Below the pieces are notes generated by a model. That model did not search any database. It had not been told where the DNA came from and was given only the letters and a program-made list of their open reading frames with translations. From Maniola hyperantus (taxonomy: Eukaryota; Arthropoda; Insecta; Lepidoptera; Nymphalidae), in contig NC_048536.1 of NCBI RefSeq assembly GCF_902806685.2, positions 6,448,001 through 6,512,000 on the forward strand: a stretch of 64,000 nt of DNA, given 5' to 3'. The translations under genes and the position numbers were made by a program. Below are positions 1-12,203 of this stretch, piece by piece. Numbering within the stretch: the first letter of the stretch is position 1; every line of letters starts with the position of its first letter.

Positions 1-3000
1 AGCGCAGTTGACTCCAACTTGTCCGATGAAGAGGCTTCCCCAGAACGCAGGAGAAAGAAGGGGCATGGTGACTTAAGTATGTTTCATCCAAACTAACCTC
101 ATCCAAGCTAATCCATACTATCCATAATAATACATAATAGTATTATAAATGCGAATGTGTGTCTGTATGTTACCTTTTCACAGCCGATCCGTTTTAACAG
201 ATTTTGACGTACAGACTACAGATATAGCATGGATTCCGGACATGGGCTACGTTATGTCCCGGAAAATAAGCGAGTGCCCACAGGATTTTTAAAAACTTAA
301 ATTTACACGGTCGTACGAAGTCACGGGCATTATTTAGTTATTCATAAATTTTGCTATATTTAATTTTCAGGTGCAGCAACAAAAGTACCAAGGATCCCAT
401 TTGCTGTAAAATGTGCAAAATCATATTTAAAACAAAGCATGGACGACTAGTAAGTTTTAAATAATCAAATATTAATTTTATTTAAAAATGAAACCCTGTC
501 TATGCTGTTTTTGATTATTTTGCACGGAATTTCTAAACTAAATATAAATGATAGGTTTACGAAAGTTATTTATAATACTCCCTGCGGAAGAGGATAGTTT
601 AGATATTTAGTAAAACAGAATTAGCCATAATATTTATGCTAATTATCGTAATATTACCCGGCCATATGAGCAAAGAGTCTGGGCATTGTTCATAGTGTTC
701 AGTTTATCTCTAAACAATGCCCAGAATATTTGCTTAAATCATAATACCACAATGTGTTTTCAGTCGCAACGCATTCCTAACAAGTGAAACACTATATCCA
801 CATTGGAGAACTTGCGACATAGAATTAATCGCGGACGACCAAATAGCAACATATTGGCCAACTCTCAAGGAATCCTGCAACGTGATAATCGGTAGATCTG
901 ATCCTGTTACGTATAACCTGTTCCAAGCTAAAAAACAAAACGGTAAGCATTTAAAGAAAGGATAATCAAGTACTAATTTTAGGTTAGTTTCTCTTATCAC
1001 TGCTTTCGATAATGATTACTTTTCTTTCGACTTTAAGAGAAGAAAGACGGGAAAAAGATTAGACAAACATAGTCTGAAATTCATATTCATATCTAAATAT
1101 ATAAAAAAAAAGCTGACTGACTGACTGATCTATCAACGCATAGCTCAATCTACTGGACGGATCGGGCTGAAATTTGGAATGCAGCTTATCTGAAACCATA
1201 CATGTCACAACTAGTTTGAGAGATGCGTTTGTAAGTGTAATACATCACTGATAAGCTGCAATGAACCCAATTCTTTGCACGCTTTTGCAAAACAAATGAA
1301 CAACAAACCTATTCTGAGACAGTTTTATCATAGAATGATTGGGCCGTTTTTGGATCACGATTTTAGACTAGTGTCTAACTAACGCTAGGTATGCACGATC
1401 AAGTATACCGTGAAGTTTCCAGTCAATAACTATACACCGTCAAGTTTACTGGACGGCGCTGCAAACTTGACCGGTAAATTTGATTGTGTATGGCTAGTGT
1501 AAAACGTGTCTTGTTGCAGTTGCGTTGCGCCCTCTGTTCTGGGTCTGAAACTCCTTGTTCACAGTTTAGTAGCCTTGCAAGTTAAAATGTAGCCTTAGGT
1601 ATTAAAAAAACATATTTTCATATAGGGTTCTCAATATTTGTTGGTGGGTGTATCCAAGCCATCTCGTGGGCCCCTCCTCACTTGGACGACAGCAGCGATG
1701 CGTTAGGGCACTTTTTGGCGGTGGTCTGCCATAACGACGTCGATGCACCGCGGCTCGACTGCGACAAGACTTACGAGTACTCGGGACTCATACAAATATG
1801 GGACTTCGGAGATCTGTCGAGGTAAGTCAAATCAAATCAAAATATTTTTTATTCAATTGAACATTTACAAATACTTTTGAATCGTCAAATGCATAAAACT
1901 GGTTCTAACATGCAAAACGTACACGTAAAGTAATAGTCGTCTATTACTTTACGTAGAGTCGGGTGTTGCCAGTGTGTATAGGATTTTTATCCTTGCCAGG
2001 TTTTCTAATAAGAACTATCACTTTCTTTTTCAGTACATACCCGGAGTTTGCCCTAGGAATAGCGCACGATTATGGTACAGTTTGGGCAATCGATTGGTGT
2101 CCTTCAGGAGTAAGAGATGTTTTTCCTTTAGAGGAAGATAATGAGTTGAAATCTACTTCATATACGTTCCTGAGACTTGGTCTTTTGGCCGTAGCGTGCT
2201 CAAATGGCTCCGCTTATATTTTCTCTGTACCTTATCCTTCAATAGTCAAATTTAAGTAAGTAGCTTTATTTTTAATAACGATTAATTATTTTGCCGTTTA
2301 GAACTCTGGTATCCCACAAGCAGAGAGTACTAAAGAACTGATGGCGTGTGGCGTACCGCCGCAGTTTGATTCCTACGAAGTAACGATCGCAATCACCTCT
2401 GATTGGCTAGCACTCGTTTGTTATTGGCCGAAATCCGTTGTCGTAGGATGAATATCATAAATTCAGCCAATCTATTCATAACAATTGAGTTTGTATCAAT
2501 AATAATTGATACAGATTTTTCGCGATCGACCAGCCGAGTTCCGCGCTCAAAACTAACCAAAGGTAGATAGAAATATCGGTCGGTCAGATAAGGAACTAAG
2601 TATTTTAAGCTCTTGGCTGCAACTCTCAATTGAACTCGGGCTATGTAATCAACACCGTTGATTATCAGAATTTGTTATTATTAATTAAATACTCTTTTTT
2701 TCAGTGACAAAATTGTATATAAGCTAACTCCCGTTGCAGAACTTAGATTATCTAGAGGAAAGCGAGATTCATGTCAAGCCACTTCAATTAGCTGGTCTCC
2801 GGTAAGTAACACTTCTTTAAGAAACTTCTTGTATATGTCCCGCAAATTGCTAAAGCGCGGCCGCCATTTTAGTGACGTCAGCGCTAGACTGAAGTTTCGA
2901 GCTGATGGTATATTTTTATTTCGTCAAAATGACGTCATTTCGATGTTAACGAGACCTGGTTCCAGCGCAATAGCAATTTGCGGGACTTATAAGTACTTAG

Positions 3001-6000
3001 CAAAACATATAGATCCCCTGTTAAGGCACTTGTTCCACCGCCGACGATTAGTGAGAAACAAATTCATCTAAAAAAATAAAACTAGAAATGAGTAGACTGA
3101 TAGCGAGAAACGAGTGTATAGTTTTGTCTGTAAGGTATAAGCACAGACCACCACCTATAGACTCCTAATAGCTGGACACCCGCGATCGCCAAGCTTAGGC
3201 AGTTGCTTAGCATAAAAGTCGGCCCACGCCCGTTCGGTACCCACATTTCGCACATTGTCTTGATTACGTGACTTTTGAGTCCACCAATCACAACAAAGCA
3301 TTCTTCCCTGTCCTCCGCCAACATTTAACGATTTTGTTTTCATGCAAAACCTTGTATATGCGTACTCTTGAGGTTTAATTTTCTCTGTGGGTATAAGTGA
3401 GTGTGCGACTGTGACGAGCGATTACTCACGCCGGTAACTTGGATGGATAGCCGAGTCTCTGTGCTAACTGCGCTAGTATTATGACCTACAAGAGAGCCGA
3501 CGCTAAGAGATATTGAGCGATTTTTTCTTTGATAGCTCTTGTCTCTGTGACTAACTAGTAGAGAAACAATTCTCGCCGATAGTGCACAGTCAGCGATCAA
3601 CTATTGGTACATTTATCTCTTATAGCATTTTTATTATTATCTTACTTATAATCATACATCGATTGTACGTTTCTTGAGCGAGAAAATAGTGTCTATAAGT
3701 AAGTAAAGTAAAGTAAAAGTAAAATATGCTTTATTGTACACCAAAACCAAAACAATAGACATATAACAAAGATAGCATGTACAATAGGCGGCCTTATCGC
3801 TAAAATAGCGATCTCTTCCAGGCAACCTTAGGGTAGGTAGGTATATATATATATATATATACATAAAAATACAACAGTAAATAAGAGAGGAATAGAGGAA
3901 GAGGAATAGTAGTTTCCTCGTCGGCGGTGGGACAAGTGCCTTAGTTATATTTTATTAAAATAAACATAAGAAGTGAACATAAAAAAAACTATAATCATGG
4001 TGATATACCTTTTAACTCTTGTATCATTGTCCTCTTTTATGATGTTCACAGTTGGTTAAGGTTATAATATTATAGTATTTTCAATTTTAGCAAAACGGCC
4101 ACGGAACAGTGATGGTGGGGTACTCCAGTGGTACAGTTGCATTGTACAATTTGGAATGCGATTCCCCTCTGCTGATGGAGAGTGAAGGCGCGGTCAACAT
4201 ATTCTATCCTTTTCTAGACGAGCGTCCCCATAGTTCTTGTATAACAGGTCAGAACTTAGATTACTTTAGGATGTCTAATTTATGTAGAATCGGTACTATT
4301 TATTAAAAACATACAGTCAAATTGAGAACCTCCTCCTTTTTTTGAAGTCGATTAAAAAGAGAGTATCACCATTAATTTGGAGCAGTCAGATACCGCACCC
4401 GTTTGACCAGACGTGCCCGAATATTGATTGAGCCTTCGTGCAAAGCGATCAATCGTCATACATCATTGTTCTTTCTAAATACGAAAAATCGATCTACTCT
4501 CCTGTCGAGGTCTGTTGGATCAACGTCGCGTGGCGATTAAACTTGTGAAAGTTGTTGAGACGACCCGTTGACGGAAGTCGTTGTGAAATGGTACCCTCTA
4601 GTAACTCGCGTCAACAAACAAAATCTAGCAATAGACGCCGAAATGGTATTTTTTGTCGATCGACACTAAGGATCGTCTTTGTCGATCGATAAATCAAGTA
4701 TAACTTTAGTGATGTTGGATTATCTATCGTGAACTTGCGATGCGGGTAGCAATCGATAAAATCCATCCAATCCATTACATCACATCATTATCTTACAAAT
4801 TCAAGAATCGACCATCAACAATTGTGTACAATGTTTATATTGAACTAGCGTATGCTCGCGACTTCGTCCGCGTGGACTACACAAATTTCAAACCCCTATT
4901 TTACCTCCTTAGGGGTTGAATTTTCAAAAATCCTTTTTTAGCGGATGCCTACGTCATAATAGCTATCTGCATGCCAAATATCAGCCCGATCCACCCAGTA
5001 GTTTGAGCTGTGCGTTGATAGATCAAATCAGTCAGTCAGTCAACTTTTCCTTTTATATACTTAGATAAATGCCGTGTGTTTGAATCGATTAAATCTGTAG
5101 TGTAGGCAGTAGGCACCTTTAGTGTAACGATATAACCATAGTTACCCTTTCCAAGTTAGCCCGCTTCCATAATATTAAATTGCATTAACACTTAACATCA
5201 GGTGAGATCGCGCAGTAAATGGCTAACTTATATCGGATTAAAAAATAAAAAAATAATTAAGGCGATACGTTTCGCAGATGTTAAGACGTTCCCCGGTAGA
5301 GTGGGCGCCGGGTTGATGAGCAGCGTGTCGCCGACCGGCAGCGAGACGGCGCAGCAGTGCGGCTTCGCGCGGATACACAAACACTTGCCGTCTACTTGCT
5401 CTGCGTTTGCGCCGCACTGGCCCGCTCTGATGGTGTCGGGAAACGAACTTATTGGTAAGTGTGATAGCGAGAACGTTGGGGAGCTGGCGAACAAAACTGT
5501 ATCATTACACGAAATTAAATCTTACAGGAGGATTAAAAAACTGAAAGAAAGCTGTTCTGATCGACACTATTTGTAAATACTGTGATTTGTAACTTTGTTT
5601 TTTGGTAATTTAATTCTTGTTATTGGTCTGATTTAATTTTCTATGATTTGATATGTAATTTTGCTAATCTTGTTTATTGTAATACTGTGATTTGAAGTCT
5701 TCTTGACATTTTATACTTTGTTGTAAATACTTTTATATCTGCTAAATTCTGTTTAATTTTTTAAACCAAAAGATATATGCATTTGACCGCAATCACACGA
5801 GATATTAGGTGATAATTCAGCCTAGAAGGAGCGTACCTGCCTAGAAGGTGCTTATTCTTGGCAAGAAAAACGGGTTCCGGAAGGACATTTATTATTCTAG
5901 CAGTGCGTATTAAAACGATAACGCGAATCGAACTGCTTCGTACGAGTCCATGGAATTTCGACTACGTAAAATTACAAACCTTTACGATGCCTCATGGTCC

Positions 6001-7834
6001 GATAGTAAAATGGCGTGAGGGACACTAGATCAGACAATTCCTTAGAACACTCTCCGAACATACACTTTAATGTAAAAATTTTCTGCAAAATAAACAATTG
6101 TTTGGAAACAGACCAAATTAAAATCTGTTGTTTCAGTGAACCAAGCAGTAAACGAGTTGGACTTCTGGCAGCAGGGTCGGCGCACGGGGGCGGTACAGAG
6201 GTGCTGCGGCTGTCTATACTGCGGACATATGGCCACCTTCGCGCCGCCCGTTCTAAAAATCCTCACCACACATCCCGCCTACACCGATTTCAACAAAGAG
6301 GTCCATATAACCACAATATTTAATAGTATCTTACTGAAAGGCTCACTCTGTAAAGACGTTTAAATAAATAGCGACTCTTGTAAGAATGGTTTAGAATAGA
6401 ATAGAAATATTTATATTCTAAGAAACTTGTTCAAGTACTTTTGAATCGTCAAATGCATCTATCCAGTAGGTCAATTTCGTAAAACCTGCATCAAGCCTTT
6501 CCTACGACGCAATAAAGTGATATTCAGCTTGCAAACCTCTCTTTCCATCCCGTAAACTCCTATATTTCTTCCTCTTTCCTTGCCCCTTCTCGGGTCACGT
6601 GACCAAGTGAGCTCGGCCGTATAACATTGAATAGAAGTAGGCGTTACACACGCTCAGTGTGAAGCGTGTGTGGAGTGTGTGTTGGGCGTGTGTGGAGCAT
6701 GTGTGGGCGTGTGTGGAGCATGTGTTGGGCGTGTGTGGAGCGTCAGGGGATGGTGTGTGGAGCGTCAGGAGATGGTATGTGGAGCAGGGTTAGCCTTGTT
6801 GTTACTTAAAAAACCAGTTTTCAATCAATCAGTCGTCAAAAATCAACTGGTTGGTGAAAACCGTATGACAATCCTTGAAGTAGTTTTGAGATCAGCCCGA
6901 ATAAACACGAACTCAACCTGATAGGTACTAACAACTCTAATTTATAATGTGTACTGGCAATAATGTGTGTGTGTGGTGGTGGTTTGTATTGCTTGCTTGG
7001 TAGCTCGCTTTTTCTGCATGATTAGTAGTGGAAGGGTGGGCAGGGCGTTGTATTATACACATTTGTCTGTTAGCGGATTAAACTTGTTTCTTATGTTGAA
7101 CGGCTGTATGAAGTATCTCTTTGGCAGTAATAAATTAGTTTGGGTTAATATAAACCATATAGATATAAAGATAGTATTGATTAATAATAAAATTATATTT
7201 GCAGCCAATCGCAGTTTTTCAAATGAGGCCACTGAGTAGAAAGCGACCAAAACAGAAGAACGACGAACTTCAAGTGAAGTTGGAACCTCTTACATACTAC
7301 GATGCTGTGAAATTGTACGCGTTAGACTTCAAGCTTATGAAGGACCTCGATAAGGTAATGTTTTTCACTATGGATTTCAATATAAGCTCCCTTTCTAAGC
7401 GAGCGTTTTGACGTTTGATAAAAGTCACTGATTTGATTAATATTCGCGGCAAACAGTTATAGTCCGCGACAGGTCGAGATGGCAATCGGGGCGTGAGGCG
7501 GGGGGACGCCCCGCACACTCGCACGTCACTCGCGCTCGCCCGCATATGGTTAGCGCGGGGGCTGTGCGGGTGTGCGGGGCGTTCCCTCCCCGATTGCAAT
7601 TTCAACCTGTCGCGTACTATACCTCTATTTGTTTTTACTACTGTTCACGCTTTTGAAACTTTACAGGAATCTGCCAAACAGGTATATAAACCTAGGGAGC
7701 AATATCCGGAGAGGTTTCCCCTCAGTGATGTGCCGTCTATGGCTTTCTACCCTTCGCAGAAACACCACAAAAAACTAGCCGTGGCCACACACGCTGGCAT
7801 TATATTTATTTTAACCGATGATATTGCTTTATGA
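1..7834 (+). CDS. GTF3C2: General transcription factor 3C polypeptide 2 (TFIIIC110 subunit), 3' eleven exons; 5' end outside window
   Basis: WD-repeat subunit of TFIIIC, which binds internal promoters of tRNA genes and recruits TFIIIB for RNA polymerase III in the nucleus. Exons I read: 1-76, 371-449, 764-942, 1626-1821, 2034-2255, 2705-2801, 4091-4247, 5278-5454, 6137-6300, 7205-7354, 7667-7834; phases agree at every junction and give 554 residues to a TGA. Landmarks, numbered from the window edge: an acidic/basic leader, the blade ending SGLIQIWDF (164-172), HDYGTVWAIDWCPSG (188-202), a LGLLAVACSNGSAYIFSVP strand matching the LGLLALAF...FSLP region of human GTF3C2 as I remember it, a Cys-rich CCGCLYCGH, and a final blade AVATHAGIIFILTDD. 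Almost all donors are GTAAG-like; the donor after 6300 (GTCCAT) is poor and least certain. The blade expected between exons 4091-4247 and 5278-5454 was not found. The N-terminal half lies upstream. Confidence 0.85.
136..345 (-). repeat. Dispersed repeat, CGACTTCGTCCGCGTGG family (A)
   Basis: ATTATAAATGCGAATGTGTG, TTTTGACGTACAG, CCGGACATGGGCTACGTTAT and ATTTACACGGTCGTACGAAG in the order seen in the other copies, reversed. Lies in the first visible GTF3C2 intron. Confidence 0.7.
1090..1200 (-). repeat. Dispersed repeat family B, partial
   Basis: GCTGACTGACTGACTGATC, ATCAACGCATAGCTCAATC and GGACGGATCGGGCTGAAATT match the reversed end of the family seen complete at 58826-59037. Confidence 0.7.
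1838..1912 (-). repeat. LINE 3'-end-like repeat (TACTTTTGAATCGTCAAATG family)
   Basis: TTTATTCAATTGAACATTTA followed by CAAATACTTTTGAATCGTC and AAATGCATAAAACTGGTTC. Related copies: 6404-6497, 10453-10530, 29364-29475 and, in the other orientation, 42697-42757. Confidence 0.65.
2340..2520. repeat. Dispersed repeat shared with 49055-49230
   Basis: ACGATCGCAATCACCTCTGA followed by TTGGCTAGCACTCG, and AAATTCAGCCAATC further on, also occur in order at 49095-49190. Unnamed. Confidence 0.5.
3700..3835 (-). repeat. LINE 3'-end-like piece in the 3022-3943 element
   Basis: AAGTAAAATATGCTTTATTG followed by TACACC, then AGGCGGCCTTATCGCTAAAA and CTCTTCCAGGCAACCTTAG. Reads like the 3' end of a non-LTR element; no coding part is attached. 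Confidence 0.45.
3841..3862. repeat. (TA)n microsatellite
   Basis: Eleven or so TA dinucleotides after GTAGGTAG. Confidence 0.85.
4848..5066 (+). repeat. Dispersed repeat family B
   Basis: CGACTTCGTCCGCGTGGACT, TTAGGGGTTGAATTTTC, TAGCGGATGCCTACGTC, GTTTGAGCTGTGCGTTG, CAGTCAGTCAGTCAAC. In the GTF3C2 intron before exon 5278. Confidence 0.8.
5153..5229. repeat. Short dispersed repeat with AAGTTAGCC/GGCTAACTT ends
   Basis: AAGTTAGCCCGCTTCC and ATGGCTAACTT enclose CATCAGGTGAGATCGC. Copies at 39489-39571 and, partly, 63762-63810. It ends 48 bp before GTF3C2 exon 5278-5454. Confidence 0.6.
6660..6786 (+). repeat. GTGTGGAGCAT minisatellite
   Basis: Irregular units of GTGTGTGGAGCATGTGTKGGC type, then two of GTGTGGAGCGTCAGGRGATG. 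An open frame across it is an artefact of the repeat. Confidence 0.75.
7458..7621. mobile_element. GC-rich inverted-repeat MITE in the last GTF3C2 intron
   Basis: Arms begin TATAGTMCGCGACAGGT and run about 33 bp to CAATCGGGG; the 164-bp element is strikingly GC-rich in an AT-rich intron. It fills the middle of the intron between exons 7205-7354 and 7667-7834, ending 45 bp before the acceptor. Possible TA duplication is included in the ends. Confidence 0.75.
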
Positions 7835-8009
7835 AAATGTTCAAACTGATTTGTTGTTATTGTAAAAAATTATTAAGATGCGAACGTACCGAACGTGAAA
7901 CGAAAGTGATACTAAAATAGCTCAAATAATGAATAAGCATAGCCTAGTCTCGGCTGTTTATTCATTTTGTATTATTTCTGTTCTGATGTGGCTATGTAGG
8001 TATAAATGA

Positions 8010-8015
8010 AATAAA
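8010..8015 (+). terminator. Poly(A) signal of the GTF3C2 gene
   Basis: AATAAA lies 176 bases after the stop codon and is followed by a run of T from about 8020. It is the first canonical signal downstream of the TGA, so a short 3' UTR ending near 8030-8040 is likely. A second copy of a GC-rich inverted-repeat element starts at 8040, directly after the predicted end. Not supported by transcript data. Confidence 0.5.
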
Positions 8016-8039
8016 ATGAATTTTTTTTTTTTATGTAGG

Positions 8040-8193
8040 TATAGTACGCGACAGGTTGAAATGGCAATCGGGGAGGGAACCACCCGTACATCCCTCTCGC
8101 TAACCTGATGCAGGCGAGCGTGGGTGACGTGCGGGTGTGCGAGGCGTCTCCCGCCTCATACCTTCTTGCCATCTTGACCTGTCGCATACCATA
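8040..8193. mobile_element. Second copy of the GC-rich MITE, downstream of GTF3C2
   Basis: Same CGCGACAGGT...GGCAATCGGGG left arm as the copy at 7458; the right arm (GTCGCATACC) is more diverged. It starts about 25 bases after the poly(A) signal. Confidence 0.7.
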
Positions 8194-9096
8194 TTCACCT
8201 TGGCACCATGTCGACCATAATAGTGCCCGTAAATGTTTTTGGCAATTGAGTGAATATACATAGTTACAAATCGTTTGCATTTCACTGACAGTCTTCGCGG
8301 TCTGTGTGAGTAAATGACGTAGTTTTTTTAAACTGTTTGTACGGCTCTGGAATGACGTTGTGCATAGTCCATGGAGTTAATAAACTTAAAAGAGATAAAA
8401 CAGTTATTTTCAAACGTAATTGACACAAGTTAGGGTTCTAGCCGTATCTCATTCTAACAACAGCCAAAAGCCATTAGGGGGAATAGTATTGCTATATAAC
8501 TAGTAACAGTTTCTATTAAATTGTGTAATTCTTTTAGTATAGTTTCTAATTCTATGGCGCAGACCCAGTGGACCCCCGCACAGCTCCCCTTTCACACCTA
8601 AAAGTAATTTGCGCAGAAATTAGCCAACTTCACGTAAATTCCAAGAAGATTTACGGGCAATAATATCGATTTATTGTGATCGTCACTAATTTCAGTATCA
8701 TTTTTTTATCATGCTGATATATTCGTTATCAAGTAGTGTATCCAAATTTTTACGGAGTAGGTACGTTTACATTAAAGCTAGGCATCCTTATAAATATATT
8801 AACTGTTCTGAGAATAGTATGGGTATCCTTTACGTTATACCTACCAATTACCAAAGAATCTTTTAAATTTATGAAATCTTAAAATAAGCTAAGTTATAAA
8901 TCCACTTAGATCCATAATTAAATTAAGTTATTATTGAGCAATAATTTTTTTGAATGTCTTCGTATTATCCGTCATTTGTAGAATAGTTTAGTCTGAGTAT
9001 TATGTTTTGCTAAGAAACTACACTACACTACAGACTAAACGAGACATATTGCAAACGGATGGCCTATAAATGAAACAGGTCCAGATGAAATCGATT

Positions 9097-9403
9097 TAAA
9101 AACTGGTTAAGTGCGAGTCGGACTTAGGTACACACGATGTGTTACCATCATCGAATCGTACCGTACCACCGCACCGTCCAAAATAATATAACACTATGCA
9201 CTTTTGTTTTTGAATTTGCATTGCGGCAATTTTGTAATTTGCCATATTGGTTGTTATTTGTTGATATAGCGTAATAGAAATACACACTCGTGTGAAAATT
9301 TAAACTACCTATTACGGTTCATCAGATACAGCCCGCTGAGAGACTAACTGACGGATGGACAGATAGACGGACAGTTGGCACCCTTTGGGTAAAGAACCTT
9401 AAA
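9097..9403 (+). repeat. GGCCAAGTGCGAGTC...GGTTCCGTAC family
   Basis: AAAACTGGTTAAGTGCGAGT at the start, GGTTCATCAGATACAGCCC, (GACGGACAG)-like runs, and a degenerate CCCTTTGGGTAAAGAACC end. Confidence 0.65.
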
Positions 9404-9980
9404 TAATTAACCATCTAGCTGGAGCAAATTTTAAATGCTAACAGGTGCGGTTTCACGCCTCGTGTTAACTTCACTCACAACTTCATTAATTAATAATAGT
9501 GAGTGAAGTTAGCGGGAAGAGTCAAGCCGTGCCAGTTGGCACATGCTTGCTGCAACTGTTGTTGGACTCGTGATTTTCCTTATATAGTATGTGCTGTAGA
9601 TGTTCTATTTAGTTTATAAATGGGTTAGGACATTTTTAAATTCTTATTCCATAAGTTTTATTATTTTAAAAAGAAATTGTTGATATGTATGTATGTAGAA
9701 TTTTGTATATGTGTAAATAACGTGATTTTTGTACATTAAAATTACTGTCAAACAACTGATTTATGTATTTGATATAGATTTTATTTCTTTTGAGATAAGT
9801 TGCTTAGGTTCATGCTACATATTTGTATTTTTTAAGAAAAATTGATGGCAGAAATCGCTTGCGCCTTGTAACACATTCAAGCCTAGTATGTAGATATTTT
9901 ATTAATTATAACCGGACGTCATCTCCGGTGATGGTAATGCGCAAGTTGCCGGGTGGTGAATTGTAAGTGACCGGCGCGGC

Positions 9981-10147
9981 GGGGTGATTACGTAAAACGT
10001 TGCAGTAGCGGCAGCAACGCGACAGCAGTAGCAATGCGACAGTTCATTTGCTGTCTCTCTCTAGCCGCTGTTACGTGTGACGTTTGACAGCAATGATCGC
10101 GAGATTTACGCCTGTCGCAAGCCTGTCGCGAGATACGTAATCATCCC
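9981..10147. mobile_element. Possible MITE, 167 bp, short inverted ends
   Basis: GGGGTGATTACGTA at the left is answered by TACGTAATCATCCC at the right. The inside carries repeated CGACAGCAGTAGCAATGCGA and CCTGTCGC words and is GC-rich against its surroundings. No target duplication could be fixed. Confidence 0.5.
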
Positions 10148-11266
10148 GTGGGCCGTTAATCACTTACTCGTATTTAAGGCTAGGGACATTCGGCGCGTGA
10201 ACCTGTAGCAATTACGCGACAAATCTAAGCGGAAATTCCGCTTCGGTTCTACGCAATGTACATGACAACGCATAGAATCATGGAAATATTCTGTACGCTC
10301 TATTATAGCGAATGAAATCTTTACCTACATAGACGATCGCTGTCGCACACATCTTTAATCCAATCATTCCGATTGTAGCTCCGTAACTGTCACTTTGAGT
10401 CGACCAATCACGGCATCGGCCAGTGTCGCATGACACACAGTAAGTACAAACCAATAGAATAGAATAGTATTTTATTCAAATAAACTTTTACAAGTGCATT
10501 TGGATCGTCAAAATAATTTATCAGTCGTGAGCCTGTTGCGATTTACGCTAATTTAATTTGTCGAAGTTACGTGTTTAACAGACGTTTGGTGGGCCCCTAT
10601 TTTCAAATGTCAATTATTGTTAGAAACGTGTCTTGTATGCTTTGTCGTTCACTGGTTCTGTGACGTTGTTACAATAACAGTGACAGCCTTATGCTTCTTT
10701 TACATATCTATACTCATTCTGATTTCTGTGGATTTGTCTCTTGCCTAAACAGTTACCGATTTTTCTATAAAAAAAAACGCCTCCGTAAAATAAAAGTAAA
10801 TTGTATTATGTAATACCTAAGTAGATAATATGTATTTGTTACAATATTGTAAGAACCTCATATGAATGATTTTATCGTTATCTTACTTATTTTTGATAAG
10901 CAAAATGATTTCGTCGTTTCCGAATTTTTGTGTAAATAAGTAGGTTTTTTTTTCTAAGTTAGTTTTCGATTTAGCTTAAACATGTTTAGGTATTAGATAA
11001 GTTCAGGTATTTTCATGAATTCATTTTTCGAGTCTCTTCACGTTTAGCTATAACCGCGAAGAGACTTGAAAAATCGATAGATCAAGGTCTTCAGGTGATG
11101 GTACCATTGAACTTTTTAGACAATTCAGCGGTACCTAGTACGAACTACTCGGAATTGAGTTAGTCACTCGCAATACGCCACGCGATTGCAGTTTGTGAAA
11201 TAGAGATTTTAAGAAGGTATGTTAGGTAAGGTATGACTAATATTCCCTTTTCAACAAATCGTAAGG

Positions 11267-11722
11267 CCGCGGCCTCGACGGCAGCGGCGGGCGGAGCGGG
11301 GAGCGGCGGCGACAGCGTTGGATGACAATTTGCATTCATTTAATATAAAGTCACCGCCGCCGCTGTCGTCCAACGGCATCATAATAATAATAAACTAGCT
11401 GATGCCCGAATATTATAAACTAGCTGATGCCCGCGACTTTGTCCGCGTGGGATTAGTGTTCTTAAAAATCCCGTGGGAACTCTTTGATTATCCGAGATAA
11501 AAAGTAGCCTATGTCACTCTCCAGGTCTTTATATATACCCATTCAAAAAATCACGTCAATGCGCTTTACCGTTGCGACGTGATTGAAGGACAAACAAAAA
11601 AACCAACAAACAAACACTTTCGCATTTATAATAAGGGTACTGTGGTACTGATGAATGCGCATCGGTCATCTGCGTCGCCCCGCTCCCGCCTCGCCCACCG
11701 CTGTCGTTGAGGCCACAGCGCT
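11267..11722. mobile_element. GC-rich inverted-repeat element interrupted by a dispersed repeat
   Basis: The left arm (from GCCGCGGCCTCGACGGCAGC at about 11266 to 11313) pairs with the right arm (about 11665-11722, ending GTCGTTGAGGCC) over some 45 bp with mismatches. Between them sits a copy of the CGACTTTGTCCGCGTGG family (11392-11637), which explains the unusual spacing. Confidence 0.55.
11392..11637 (+). repeat. Dispersed repeat family A
   Basis: Starts with a duplicated CTAGCTGATGCCCG, then CGACTTTGTCCGCGTGG and AAATCCCGTGGGAACTC, and ends TTCGCATTTATAATAAGG. It splits an inverted-repeat element. Confidence 0.75.
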
Positions 11723-12203
11723 ACAATACAATGCTAGTATAGTTTTATTATACGAAAAATCTAGGTAGGTATATGTATATGCTATCTGTACATCACTCTA
11801 TCCACGGAGAGAAGTTAATACAGGGCTCTCTTTATTACTTAATCCCATAAAAATGACAAAAAGTTGTGGATATTTTTTGTACCAGTTTGAGTGACCAACC
11901 AATCACAAACGACCCTATAATAACTTCTCTCCGACGATAGAGTACGTGTAGGTAAGAATAATAAAATGAACGCGGGAACAGGTCGTAGTTATCCAATATA
12001 ATAGGTATTATATTCACAAGTGATAAATAAATAAATGTTGGTTAACATCAAATATATTGGCAATTTAAATGAATTACATCTTTTTGAACAGCTGTGTCTG
12101 TATCAAGGTTCCCAAGTTCTCTGTGTCTCTTTGCCCAACTTGGCATTGTATGACGTATAATTTATCTTTTATAGTCTAGAATCTAGACTATGGCATTCTT
12201 TTA

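Larger units (their letters stand above)
3022..3943. mobile_element. Inverted-repeat element in a GTF3C2 intron
   Basis: AAGGCACTTGTTCCACCGCC at about 3024 is repeated inverted (GGCGGTGGGACAAGTGCCTT) near 3923-3942; the match extends to CGACGA, giving ends of about 26 bp. The 0.9-kb interior has no coding frame and includes a LINE 3'-end-like piece (3700-3835) and a TA run. No clear target duplication. Confidence 0.6.

Noticed and set aside
6670..6921. 83-codon frame starting in GTGTGGAGC repeats
   Set aside because: Minisatellite translation, within a GTF3C2 intron.
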